DNA from: Patescibacteria group bacterium
GTDB taxonomy: Bacteria; Patescibacteriota; Microgenomatia; UBA1406; GWC2-37-13
Length of the DNA: 33,960 bases
Reading direction: 5' to 3'
Assembly: GCA_026416375.1 (NCBI GenBank)
Contig: JAOAFI010000036.1
Location: 1-33,960, forward strand
Made by a program: the position numbers and the translations under genes. This document shows, piece after piece, positions 24,940-32,806 of this stretch. The notes under the pieces were generated by a model, which did no database searches, was not told the origin of the DNA, and saw only the letters and a program-made list of their open reading frames with translations. Positions within the stretch are counted from its first letter, which is position 1, and the number at the start of each line of letters is the position of its first letter.

Positions 24940-25338
24940 ATGAAAAAAATTTTTAGAATGATTATCTTTTCAGCAACAGCTATTTATTTGACTTCTTTAT
25001 GGAATAAAGGATTTGTGATTAATTTTGATTTTTTTTCTTTTTTAAAAGCATCGCTTTTTATTGCTTTAGCTTATTATCTTATTATTCCAACATCAAAAAT
25101 AATTTTTTTGCCTTTAAATTTTTTAACTTTAGGTTTATTTTCAGTTATTTTTTATGCATTAATTCTTTATTTTTTTTCTAATAATTTTGGTTTGATTACT
25201 ATAAAATCATGGTATTTTTCTGGTGAAAAATTTTTAAATTTTATTATCACTCCTATGAATATAAATTATTTAGTTAATATTTTTTTATCAGCTTTTTCTA
25301 TATCAACAATTATTAATTTATTAGAAAAAATTTTATGA
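24940..25338 (+). CDS. Phage-holin-4/YvlD-like membrane protein
   Basis: The 132-residue protein has about four membrane helices. The segment FLPLNFLTLGLFSVIFYALILYFFSN (about 66-91) matches the conserved PLNLLTLGLF core of the holin-superfamily-IV / YvlD family, and the later WYFSGEKF also fits. Despite the name, most chromosomal members are not shown to lyse cells, and the function is unknown. Its TGA stop overlaps the secG start as ATGA, implying translational coupling with secG. Confidence 0.7.
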   Translation: MKKIFRMIIFSATAIYLTSLWNKGFVINFDFFSFLKASLFIALAYYLIIPTSKIIFLPLNFLTLGLFSVIFYALILYFFSNNFGLITIKSWYFSGEKFLNFIITPMNINYLVNIFLSAFSISTIINLLEKIL

Positions 25339-25553
25339 AAAATCTTTTACTTGTAATTAATATAATTTTAAGCATTTTAATTATTATTTTTATTTTAATT
25401 CAAGGAAAAGGAGCGGGATTAGGAAGTGCTTGGGGTGGAGGAGGAGAAAGATATCAAACAAGAAGAGGAATGGAAAAAATTATTTTATGGTTAACTTCTT
25501 TTTTTATTTTTATTTTTTTTGTTATTTCAATGATTAATCTTTTTATTAAATAA
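25335..25553 (+). CDS. secG: Protein translocase subunit SecG
   Basis: The 72-residue protein has two membrane helices (about 3-22 and 48-70) joined by the SecG motif LIQGKGAGLGSAWGGGGE, followed by YQTRRGMEKI. SecG assists the SecYEG channel in exporting proteins and inserting membrane proteins. Size and topology are normal. It overlaps the holin-like gene by four bases and precedes the peptide-binding protein by six. Confidence 0.93.
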   Translation: MKNLLLVINIILSILIIIFILIQGKGAGLGSAWGGGGERYQTRRGMEKIILWLTSFFIFIFFVISMINLFIK

Positions 25554-25559
25554 TTTTTT

Positions 25560-26921
25560 ATGAATTCTAAAAAAAAGATATTTCGTTATTATTATTGGCT
25601 TTTTATTGAATTTTTTAAAAAACATATTAAATTAATTATTTTAAGTTTTTTAATTAGTTTTATTATATTTATATTTTTTTTATCGTTGTCTCCTTATATT
25701 AATTTTAATGTTTATAAAGAAAAAAAAATTGGTTTAATTGGTAATTATAAAATAGAAAATCCTCCAGATGAAATATTAAATAAAATTTCTAATGGTTTAA
25801 TATCAATTGATAATAAAGGAAAAATAATGACTATTTTATCGACTCATTGGGAAATAAAAGAAGAAGGAAAAAGATATGTTTTTTATTTAAAAAATAATTT
25901 ATTTTGGAACAATAATCAAAAATTTTCAGCATATGATATAAAATACAATTTTGAAGATGTTAGTATAAAAGTTATTAATGAAAGAACAATAGAATTTGTT
26001 TTAAATAAGCCATTGTCAATTTTTCCAGTTTATTTAAACAAACCAATTGTAAAATATCCTTTGATTGGTATTGGCGGTTATTATAAAACTGGAAAAATAA
26101 AGACTAAAAATAATTATTTAAAAGAAGTTTATTTAATTCCAAATATTAAAAACATACCTTCTTTAAGATATATTTTTTATCAAAATGAAAATCAATTAGT
26201 CAATGCTTATAAAAAAGGAGAAATTACTGAAATGACTGTTTTTAAAAAATCAATTGCTGAATCTTTTTCTAATTGGAAAAATACCAAAATAGAAAAAAAA
26301 GTTGATTATTCTAGATTGTTAACCATATTTTTTAACTTTAAAAATTCCATTTTTAATAATAAGAATATTCGTGATGCTTTATCGATGATAATTGATATCA
26401 AAAAACTATCTGATTATGGAGAGATAGCAAAAAGTCCAATTCCTCCAAATTCTTGGGCTTATAATCCTGATTTAAAAAATTATAATTATGATCCTGAAAC
26501 CGCTAAAAAAATTATTCAAAAAGAAAGGATTGCTAGCCTTTCATCAATATTAAATTTGGTTACATTTTTTGATTATTATCAAATTGCTGATAATTTTGTT
26601 GAAGAAATGAATAAAATTGGTTTGCCGACTGAAATTAAAATTTCTTCATTTGACAAACCAGAAAATTTTGATTTACTTGTTGGATTTTTAAAAATACCTT
26701 ATGATCCTGATCAATATTATTATTGGCATTCGACTCAAACAAAAGGGAATATTGGCTCTTATAAAAATCTTAAAGTTGATTTGCTTTTAGAGAAGGGAAG
26801 ATCAACAGTTAATATTCAAGAAAGGGAAAAAAATTATTTTGATTTTCAAAAAGTTATTCGTGATGATCCGCCAGCTTTGTTTTTATACTTTCCTTATAGT
26901 TATAAAATTGAAAGAAAATAA
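25560..26921 (+). CDS. Membrane-anchored peptide-type substrate-binding protein (SBP family 5)
   Basis: The 453-residue protein begins with a cytoplasmic basic stretch and one membrane helix (about 25-48) instead of a lipoprotein Cys. The body fits extracellular solute-binding family 5: NPPDEILNKISNGLISID, KRYVFYLKNNLFWNNNQKFSAYDIKYNFEDV, NNKNIRDALSMIIDIKKL and PPNSWAYNPDL. Family members deliver oligopeptides or nickel to ABC importers. No permease or ATPase gene is nearby, so the partner is elsewhere or the protein has another role. It follows secG by six bases. Confidence 0.85.
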   Translation: MNSKKKIFRYYYWLFIEFFKKHIKLIILSFLISFIIFIFFLSLSPYINFNVYKEKKIGLIGNYKIENPPDEILNKISNGLISIDNKGKIMTILSTHWEIKEEGKRYVFYLKNNLFWNNNQKFSAYDIKYNFEDVSIKVINERTIEFVLNKPLSIFPVYLNKPIVKYPLIGIGGYYKTGKIKTKNNYLKEVYLIPNIKNIPSLRYIFYQNENQLVNAYKKGEITEMTVFKKSIAESFSNWKNTKIEKKVDYSRLLTIFFNFKNSIFNNKNIRDALSMIIDIKKLSDYGEIAKSPIPPNSWAYNPDLKNYNYDPETAKKIIQKERIASLSSILNLVTFFDYYQIADNFVEEMNKIGLPTEIKISSFDKPENFDLLVGFLKIPYDPDQYYYWHSTQTKGNIGSYKNLKVDLLLEKGRSTVNIQEREKNYFDFQKVIRDDPPALFLYFPYSYKIERK

Positions 26922-26943
26922 GTTTTTTTTATAGAAAACACTT

Positions 26944-27045
26944 ATGATTTTTGCTATAAATAAATTTATGAATATTTTTTTTGATCAATTTATTAAATAT
27001 TTGTCAAATTTAATAAAAAAACTTTTTAGTTGTTGTAATGATTAA
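26944..27045 (+). CDS. Possible 33-residue amphipathic peptide
   Basis: A short frame (MIFAINKFMNIFFDQF, then a basic part and LFSCCND) fills the gap and stops two bases before the next gene's ATG. The pattern is amphipathic with a terminal Cys pair. No family or ribosome site is visible; chance is likely in such AT-rich DNA. Confidence 0.2.
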   Translation: MIFAINKFMNIFFDQFIKYLSNLIKKLFSCCND

Positions 27046-27047
27046 AT

Positions 27048-28103
27048 ATGTCTTTAACTGAGGTTTCTTATTATTTAAGAAAAGCTTTGCCTTTATTGTT
27101 GATTTTTGGAATATTTTTTTTAATTATTTTTTATTCTTTTAAATTGTTTTTATTATATTCAGAATTAAATAAACCAAAACCAGCTATTGCTCCAAAAAAT
27201 TTTGGAAGAATTAATGCTCCTGAGATTTTAGATTCAACTTCAAGTGCTAATTTTTCTTTTATTTTAGATAATATTGAAGGAAAACCAGTAACAACAACAG
27301 ATAGTGCAAAAGTTTATTTTGTTCCAAAGTCATCAACTCGTTTTGGTTATAGAGAAAAAATATATTTAATGGCAAAAACATTTGGATTTGATACAGAAAA
27401 AAATACTCATCGTCTTGTTGATAATTTTGCTTTTTTTGAAGATGATATTAAAAAACTTAAAATTGATATCACAAATTTTAATTTTACTTTTGAAAGTATT
27501 CCAAATAAAAATTATATTTTGAATTATCAAACACATATTCCTTCAGAAAAAGAAATCGAAAATAAAGCTATAGATTTTTTAAGAAAAATAAATAAATATC
27601 CTGATGAATTAGCTAAGGGAATATCTAAAATAATTTATATTAAATATGATCCAAATTTTGAAAGTTATGTAAATGTGGAAAATAAAAAAGATGCAAATTT
27701 AATTGAAGTTGATTTTTATCGTCAATATCCAGATGGTGTACCGGTATTTTCTCCAAAATTTTTTAATAGTCAAAACTATGTAGTTTTGATGTTTTTAAAT
27801 GAAAATAATGATTATCAAGTAATTAAATCTCAAATTGCTTTTTTTGAAAAATCTGATTCTCAATATGATATTTATCCGATAAAATCTGCAGAATTAGCTT
27901 GGGAAGAGCTTATAAAAGGAAAAGGAAAAGTAGTTGCTGCCACATTAGGTAAAAAAGATATTGTTATAAAAAAAATAGAAATAGGTTATTATGATTTTGA
28001 CAGCTATCAAAGTTTTTTACAGCCAGTATATCTTTTTTTAGGAGAAGATAATTTCGCCGCTTATGTTCCGGCAATTACTAGCCAGTGGCTTATTGAAAAT
28101 TAA
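27048..28103 (+). CDS. Anchored protein of unknown function
   Basis: I do not recognise this 351-residue protein. It has one N-terminal membrane helix (about 14-36), a Pro/Lys/Ala linker (LNKPKPAIAPKNFGRINAP) and a large soluble part of alternating strands and helices, presumably outside the cell. Features that could aid a search are FGYREKIYLMAKTFGFD (about 101-117), YQTHIPSEKEIENKAIDFLRK (about 165-185) and a C-terminal YYDFDSYQSFLQPVYLFLG (about 314-332). The ending resembles proteins with repeated PepSY-like folds, but that is only an impression. It has no Cys. Its stop shares a TTAA with the stop of dacA on the other strand. Confidence 0.75.
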   Translation: MSLTEVSYYLRKALPLLLIFGIFFLIIFYSFKLFLLYSELNKPKPAIAPKNFGRINAPEILDSTSSANFSFILDNIEGKPVTTTDSAKVYFVPKSSTRFGYREKIYLMAKTFGFDTEKNTHRLVDNFAFFEDDIKKLKIDITNFNFTFESIPNKNYILNYQTHIPSEKEIENKAIDFLRKINKYPDELAKGISKIIYIKYDPNFESYVNVENKKDANLIEVDFYRQYPDGVPVFSPKFFNSQNYVVLMFLNENNDYQVIKSQIAFFEKSDSQYDIYPIKSAELAWEELIKGKGKVVAATLGKKDIVIKKIEIGYYDFDSYQSFLQPVYLFLGEDNFAAYVPAITSQWLIEN

Positions 28104-29011
28104 ATATTTATATTTATATAATCAACGTTTTCCTTAATCCAATTTATAATATTGGCAGTATCAGCAAATCTGTTTTCACTTTTTAGAACAACAATAATAA
28201 ATTGATGATTATTATTTTTATAATAAGAGATTAAATTTTCGCCGGCATTTTCAGTATAGCCAGTTTTTAATCCTCCAAGTCCAGCAATTTCTCCCAAAAG
28301 TTTATTAATATTTGTTAGATGATGAAAATATTTAAAATCAACATCAGAAATTGTTATTTCTTTTATTGAAACAATTTTTGCTAAATAAGGATTTTTTAAA
28401 AGTTCTTTTCCTGCCAAAACTAAATCAAAAGGTGTAGTGTATTGATTATTTTCTTCAAGGCCTGATGGATCAATAAAATGAGTCCTTATCATTTTTAATT
28501 CTTTTGCTTTTTTGTTCATAAGATCAATAAATTTTTCATAACCATAATTTTGAGCCAAGACATAAGCAGCATCATTGGCTGAGTGAATCAAAATTCCATA
28601 AAGAAGATTTTCAACGCTGATTTTTTCTCCAATTTGAAGATTCATAAGCTGTCCCTCACTAATTGTTTTTTTGACAGTAATTATTTGATTTGGTTTGTAA
28701 ATATCATAAGCGACTAAGGCAGTGATAATTTTTGTGGTTGAAGCAGGAATGAATTTTTCTTTTGAATTTTTTTCATATATTGGCGTAAAAGAATCTAAAT
28801 CAACAACATATATTCCTTTAGCAGTTGTTTCAGGAAGATAATATGGATTTTTTAAATAAGGAACTGGTTTTATTTTTATGTTTATTTTTTCTTCTTTTTT
28901 TTCAAATAAACCTCTGTTATAAGCAAAAATATTTATATAATAAGAATTTCCAGGATAAAATAAAAATAAAAGAGTATAAAAAGTAAATAAAAACCAAGAT
29001 TTTTTGTTCAT
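28100..29011 (-). CDS. dacA: D-alanyl-D-alanine carboxypeptidase (peptidase S11)
   Basis: The 303-residue protein has a signal or anchor helix (about 5-29) and the three penicillin-binding motifs: S-T-T-K at 91-94 (FIPASTTKIITAL), the SxN motif in HSANDAAYVLAQ (about 147-158) and KTG in GLKTGYTENAGENL (about 237-250). It trims the terminal D-alanine from peptidoglycan stem peptides outside the membrane. The beta-rich C-terminal domain of PBP5 is absent or very short, giving a compact enzyme. It starts six bases after the aspS stop and is probably cotranscribed with it. Confidence 0.92.
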   Translation of the reverse strand: MNKKSWFLFTFYTLLFLFYPGNSYYINIFAYNRGLFEKKEEKINIKIKPVPYLKNPYYLPETTAKGIYVVDLDSFTPIYEKNSKEKFIPASTTKIITALVAYDIYKPNQIITVKKTISEGQLMNLQIGEKISVENLLYGILIHSANDAAYVLAQNYGYEKFIDLMNKKAKELKMIRTHFIDPSGLEENNQYTTPFDLVLAGKELLKNPYLAKIVSIKEITISDVDFKYFHHLTNINKLLGEIAGLGGLKTGYTENAGENLISYYKNNNHQFIIVVLKSENRFADTANIINWIKENVDYININI

Positions 29012-29017
29012 AAATGT

Positions 29018-30388
29018 TTATATTACTTTAATTCCAAGTTCTCTTAATTTTTCTTTATCAACAGGAGAAGGAGCATTCATAATTGCTGTTTTTCCGCCTG
29101 AGGTCATTGGCATAGCAATTACTTCTCTAACATTTTTTTCATTCATTATCGATGCAATTAATCTGTCAATTCCAAGAGCAATTCCGCCATGAGGAGGAGC
29201 TCCAAATCCTAAAGCTTCAATCATATGGCCAAATTTTAATTTTATTTCTTCTTCTTTTAGTCCCATAATTTCAAAAACTGCTTTTAAAGCTTGGGGTTGA
29301 TGATTTCTTATTGATCCGCCGCCAACCTCATATCCATTGCAGACTAAATCGTATTGAGTAGTTAAGATATTTTCAATATTTTTTTTATTTAAAAGATCAT
29401 TCATAAATTCAGGTTTGGGAGCAGAAAAAGGATTATGAGTAAAAGTCCAGCTTCCTTCTTCAGTTTTTTCAAAAAAAGGAAAATCAATTACCCAAGCAAA
29501 AGCTTGAATATTTTTTTTCTTTTCTTCATCTGTTCGCAAATCAAATTTATCAGCGCCAAATTTTTCTAAAGCTTGTTTATAGGTAAAAACAGGAAAAGGC
29601 TTTTCTTTTATTGGGATTTTAAGTTTTTGATAAACCTCAATAATCATTGTTTCAATAAGATTCATAATATCTTCTTTTTGAACAAAACTTGCCTCAATAT
29701 CAAGCTGGGTAAATTCGCCGTAAGCCCGATCAGCCCGCGGGTCTTCATCACGAAAACACCTGGCAATCTGAAAATATCTTTCAATGCCAGCTACCATCAA
29801 AAGCTGTTTGTACTGCTGGGGCGATTGGGGCAAAGCATAAAATTTGCCTGGCTGAAGGCGGGAAGGAACAATAAAATCTCTTGCTCCTTCAGGAGTTGTT
29901 TCTGATAAAATCGGCGTCTCAATTTCCAGAAAATCATTTTTGAAAAAAAATTGTCTGATTGTGTCGATAAATTTGCTTCTGAAGCTTAAATTTTTATAAA
30001 GTCTTGGACGCCGGATATCAAGATAGCGGTATTTAAGTCTTACTTCTTCATCTATTTCATAGCCGTCAGTATCAACCTGAAGAGGAAGGGGAGCGGTTTT
30101 ATTTAATATTTTTAATTCTTTGGCTTCAAGCTCAATTGAGCCGGTTAGAATGTTTGGATTAATTAGTTTTTCTGGTCTTTTTTTGACAATTCCTTTAATG
30201 TAAATAACATCTTCTTGGTTGATTTTTTGAAAATCTTCTGTTGTTCCAACAACTTGAATGATGTCAGTTCTGTCGCGAAGATCAATAAAAACAACACTTT
30301 TGTGTTTTCTTATTGACTGGGCCCAGCCGTAAAGCTCAACTTCCTGTCCGATTTTATTAATTGTTTGGAAAACAGACAATTTTTTCAT
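29018..30388 (-). CDS. aspS: Aspartyl-tRNA synthetase without GAD insertion
   Basis: The 456-residue protein has an OB-fold anticodon domain (VELYGWAQSIRKHKSVVFIDLRDR) and class II motifs: FLEIETPIL, FRDEDPRADRAYGEFTQLDIE and GGIALGIDRLIASIM. Bacterial-type features such as PQSPQQYKQLLMVAG and GGGSIRNH are clear. Bacterial AspRS is normally about 590 residues because of a GAD domain inserted between motifs 2 and 3; here DKFDLRTDEE passes within about ten residues to FAWVIDFPFFE, so that domain is missing. His in RKHKSVVF aligns with the residue linked to non-discriminating AspRS, hinting at tRNA-dependent Asn synthesis; this is tentative. The -10 box predicts a two-base leader. Confidence 0.95.
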   Translation of the reverse strand: MKKLSVFQTINKIGQEVELYGWAQSIRKHKSVVFIDLRDRTDIIQVVGTTEDFQKINQEDVIYIKGIVKKRPEKLINPNILTGSIELEAKELKILNKTAPLPLQVDTDGYEIDEEVRLKYRYLDIRRPRLYKNLSFRSKFIDTIRQFFFKNDFLEIETPILSETTPEGARDFIVPSRLQPGKFYALPQSPQQYKQLLMVAGIERYFQIARCFRDEDPRADRAYGEFTQLDIEASFVQKEDIMNLIETMIIEVYQKLKIPIKEKPFPVFTYKQALEKFGADKFDLRTDEEKKKNIQAFAWVIDFPFFEKTEEGSWTFTHNPFSAPKPEFMNDLLNKKNIENILTTQYDLVCNGYEVGGGSIRNHQPQALKAVFEIMGLKEEEIKLKFGHMIEALGFGAPPHGGIALGIDRLIASIMNEKNVREVIAMPMTSGGKTAIMNAPSPVDKEKLRELGIKVI

Positions 30389-30396
30389 ATTAAATT

Positions 30397-30402
30397 ATTA
30401 TA
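30397..30402 (-). promoter_or_regulatory. -10 box of aspS-dacA
   Basis: TATAAT on the minus strand predicts a start at 30390, two bases before the aspS ATG at 30388, hence an almost leaderless mRNA. Confidence 0.55.
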
Positions 30403-30475
30403 CTTTTTTCTCTTAAAAAAACAATTATTTTTTGGTATTATGTTTTTTAATATGATAAAAAACAGCATTAAAAAA

Positions 30476-30592
30476 CATTTTCACCTTTACCTTATTGCCA
30501 CCTTTAGGTGGGATAAAGGTTAAGGGTGAAGTGTTAAATAGTTAATTAAAATTAAAAATTCACATTTTCACCCTCCAAAAGGAGGTTTTTTT
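30476..30592 (+). promoter_or_regulatory. Structured leader with sequestered Shine-Dalgarno
   Basis: 30480-30530 folds into a long imperfect hairpin with three main helices (TTCACC/GGTGAA region, TTACC-like with GGTTAA region, CCACC/GGTGG) and a TTTA loop. A second hairpin, CCTCC (30572-30576) with GGAGG (30581-30585) around AAAA, is followed by seven T, so it resembles both a short terminator and a lock over the Shine-Dalgarno AAAGGAGGT. CCACCTTT (30498-30505) could pair with AAAGGAGG instead, with one mismatch. The 10-mer CATTTTCACC occurs at 30476 and 30563. TATGAT at 30451-30456 is a possible -10. Confidence 0.6.
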
Positions 30593-30928
30593 ATGGGAAA
30601 AGAAATACGCGGAGATATTTGTTTAAAAAATAACTGTAGTGCTTATTGTGGAGATATAAGAATAGAATTATCCTTAGATGGGGTAAGAAATTTAAGAAAA
30701 TTATGAACACTAATTACTGGATTATTTCATATAAATGATAGAAGAAATATACCTAGAGGTAGAGATAAACGCGCTTTTTATGATATGGAAGGTTCATGTG
30801 GTGCTTTAACAAACGATTTATGTAGCATTTATGAAAATAGACCTTTATCATGTAGACAATTTGAACCTGGTAGTTTGGAGTGTTTAAGAGTAAGAAAAGA
30901 AAATGGATTAGGTGATTTAAAAATTTAA
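30593..30928 (+). pseudogene. YkgJ-like CxxCxxCC metal-binding protein, interrupted by one in-frame TGA
   Basis: The frame from ATG 30593 to TAA 30926-30928 is intact for 111 codons apart from TGA at codon 38 (30704-30706). The protein has the zinc/iron-chelating YkgJ pattern: Cys10, Cys15 and Cys19 in ICLKNNCSAYCGD, then after the TGA, GSCGALTNDLCSIYENRPLSCRQFEPGSLEC with Cys69, 77, 87 and 97. All expected Cys and the YExRPxxCR core are kept and no frameshift is present, so the break is either recent or read through. The start has a perfect AAAGGAGGT seven bases upstream, unlike every other gene here, and a structured leader. TGA is a genuine stop elsewhere in the window. Family call is good; status as dead or recoded is open. 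Confidence 0.75.
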
Positions 30929-30942
30929 CTATATATTGTAAC

Positions 30943-30996
30943 TTTCGCTAGTCAATTAGCGGAAAATTAGTTATTTGCGCTTGACAAATAGCGGAA
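30943..30996. terminator. Two tandem hairpins between YkgJ-like gene and recJ
   Basis: TTTCGCTA (30943-30950) faces TAGCGGAAA (30957-30965), and a near copy follows, TTGCGCT facing TAGCGGAA (ending 30996). The two units share TAGCGGAA and a GACAA/GTCAA loop. They lie between convergent genes and may terminate both, though no strong T-run follows. Confidence 0.5.
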
Positions 30997-31004
30997 TTTA
31001 GATT

Positions 31005-32711
31005 TTATTTTATAATCTTTATCGTTCTTCCTCTTATTTTTTCTTTATCGCCCCATCTGTCAATTTCAATGGTGTAGACAATTTTTATTTTTTGATTGCG
31101 GGAAAGGGAGGAAAAAAGAGGAGATTGGTTAAAAGCAATAAGTTCAAGACAATTTGAAATTTGAAATTTTAAATTTGAAGAAAGGTTTTCATCTGTTACC
31201 CAGATTTTTAAATGCTCGTTTTTTTTGCCAAAGATTTTAGCGTCAAAAATTACAGCTTCGCTGTAAAAAACAGGTTGAGGGTTGCCTATTCCAAAAGGAG
31301 CAATAGACTCTATTTTTTTTGCTAAATCAAGATTTATTTTTGAGATTGGGATTTTTAAATCAGCAGTTATTTTTTTCTCTAAAATTTTTTCATTAATTTC
31401 CTCATTAGCTTTTTTTTGAGCTATTTCAATAAATTTTTTTAGCATTTTTTCCTCAATCGTAAATCCAGATGCCTGCTCATGACCGCCCACATCAACTAAA
31501 AAATCTTTTAAATTTCTTAAAAAATTAGTGATATGAAAATCTTTTATAGATCTTCCTGATCCTTTGTAGTGGCCGTCAGTTTTTGTCATTACAATTGTTG
31601 GCCGATAAAACTCTTCAGTGATTTTTGAAGCAATAAGACCAATTATTCCCTCATGCCAATTATCAGAGACTAAAATTATGATTTTTGAAATTTGAGATTT
31701 GAAATTTGAAATTTTTAATCTAGCTTCATCTACTGATTTTTCAACCAAATCCTGGCGTTCTCTATTTATTTTTCCAAGAGATAAAGCAATGTTTTTTGCT
31801 CTTTCCTCTTTTTTTGTGCATAAAAGTCTTAAAGCATCAAGAGCTGATTTTAGTCTTCCTGAGGCGTTAATTCTTGGCGCAATCATAAAGCCAATTTCAT
31901 AAGGAGTGATTTTTTTTCCTTCAATTCTTGCTTCTTTTAAAATATGGATGATGCCAAATCTTTTTATTTTTGGAAAAACCTCAAGTCCATATTTGACAAG
32001 AGAGCGGGAAGCGCCGGTTAAAGGTACTAAATCAGCAATTGTTCCAATTGAGGCCAAAGACATATAATCATTTTGAAAATTATTCTCTAACAGCTGAAAA
32101 TTTGAATTTTTAGATTTAAAATTTTTAAAAATTTCTTTAGCAAAAAAATAAGCCACTCCGCTTCCTGAAAGAGATGAAATATGAAAAATAGCTTCTGCTT
32201 TTGGAGTTTTTTCTGCCTTTAAATGGTGATCAGTAATGATGATTTTTATGTCTTTTTTTTGAGCGTATTCAGTCTCTTTTATTTTTGTTATACCATGGTC
32301 AACAGTTATGATTAACGATGGATTAAATTGTGAGATTACATTGTCAATTCCTTTAATTGAAAGTCCATACCCCTCTTTTATTCGGTCTGGCACATAAGGC
32401 ATAACATTAAAACCCAAAAGATACAAGGTTTCCCATAAAATTGCGCCTCCTGTGATTCCATCTGCGTCATAGTCAGTGTAGACAACAACTTTTTCATTTT
32501 TATTTTTTATTTCTTTTAAAATTTTTATAACTGTTTCAAACTCTTTTTTGTAATTCTTATCAAAATCAAAAAGAGAGATTTTTAAAGGATGAGGCGGATT
32601 TAAAAAATTTTTTAGATCAGTGATTTTTCTTTTTTCAAGAATAATTTTGATAATTTCATCATTAGTGATTTTTTCATCAGATTTTATTTCTTTAAAAAAA
32701 TTAATAAGCAT
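31005..32711 (-). CDS. recJ: Single-stranded-DNA exonuclease RecJ
   Basis: The 568-residue protein has the DHH phosphoesterase motifs: YTDYDADGITGG (about 77-88), TVDHGI, ITDHHLKAEKTP, GSGVAYFFAKE, and the DHHA1-type WHEGIIGLIASKITEEF with VGGHEQASGF. RecJ degrades single-stranded DNA 5' to 3' in recombination and mismatch repair. Motif II reads VDHG where VDNG is common. Three 7-bp arrays lie inside the gene and encode SNLKFQISN, ISNFKSQISK and SKNSNFQLLEN in loops, without breaking the frame. Length is normal. A TATAAT box on the minus strand (32726-32721) predicts a three-base leader before ATG 32711. It converges on the YkgJ-like gene. Confidence 0.95.
   Translation of the reverse strand: MLINFFKEIKSDEKITNDEIIKIILEKRKITDLKNFLNPPHPLKISLFDFDKNYKKEFETVIKILKEIKNKNEKVVVYTDYDADGITGGAILWETLYLLGFNVMPYVPDRIKEGYGLSIKGIDNVISQFNPSLIITVDHGITKIKETEYAQKKDIKIIITDHHLKAEKTPKAEAIFHISSLSGSGVAYFFAKEIFKNFKSKNSNFQLLENNFQNDYMSLASIGTIADLVPLTGASRSLVKYGLEVFPKIKRFGIIHILKEARIEGKKITPYEIGFMIAPRINASGRLKSALDALRLLCTKKEERAKNIALSLGKINRERQDLVEKSVDEARLKISNFKSQISKIIILVSDNWHEGIIGLIASKITEEFYRPTIVMTKTDGHYKGSGRSIKDFHITNFLRNLKDFLVDVGGHEQASGFTIEEKMLKKFIEIAQKKANEEINEKILEKKITADLKIPISKINLDLAKKIESIAPFGIGNPQPVFYSEAVIFDAKIFGKKNEHLKIWVTDENLSSNLKFQISNCLELIAFNQSPLFSSLSRNQKIKIVYTIEIDRWGDKEKIRGRTIKIIK
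31152..31179. repeat. Heptamer array 1 in recJ (4 units)
   Basis: Units are ATTTGAA, ATTTGAA, ATTTTAA and ATTTGAA. The block 31151-31180 matches 351-380 at 29 of 30 bases. It encodes SNLKFQISN. Confidence 0.85.
31683..31717. repeat. Heptamer array 2 in recJ (5 units)
   Basis: Units are TTTTGAA, ATTTGAG, ATTTGAA, ATTTGAA and ATTTTTA. They encode LKISNFKSQISK on the coding strand. Confidence 0.8.
32100..32127. repeat. Heptamer array 3 in recJ (4 degenerate units)
   Basis: Units are ATTTGAA, TTTTTAG, ATTTAAA and ATTTTTA. They encode KNFKSKNSNFQ. More diverged than the other two arrays. Confidence 0.55.
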
Positions 32712-32720
32712 GATTTAATC

Positions 32721-32726
32721 ATTATA
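32721..32726 (-). promoter_or_regulatory. -10 box of recJ
   Basis: TATAAT on the minus strand predicts transcription from 32714, three bases before the recJ ATG. It abuts the 7-bp array at 32725-32759, so array length would change promoter spacing. Confidence 0.55.
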
Positions 32727-32759
32727 ACATCTAACGCTTAACGTATAACGTGCAACATT
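32725..32759. repeat. Heptamer array TAACGNN (5 units)
   Basis: Five 7-bp units read TAACATC, TAACGCT, TAACGTA, TAACGTG and CAACATT. The unit differs from the ATTTGAA arrays but has the same length. It lies in the -10/-35 region of recJ. Confidence 0.75.
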
Positions 32760-32806
32760 ATTCATTATTAATTTATTAAAAATTAATTAGTTTATAATGT
32801 TTAGAA

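Noticed and set aside
30704-30750. Selenocysteine insertion at the YkgJ-like TGA
   Set aside because: The position is not one of the family's Cys sites and no convincing SECIS-type hairpin follows the TGA.
30593-30928. Genome-wide reassignment of TGA to Gly or Trp
   Set aside because: yjbQ ends in TGA and would otherwise run through tRNA-Ile; two other genes end in TGA within ATGA overlaps; and long genes such as uvrA contain no in-frame TGA.
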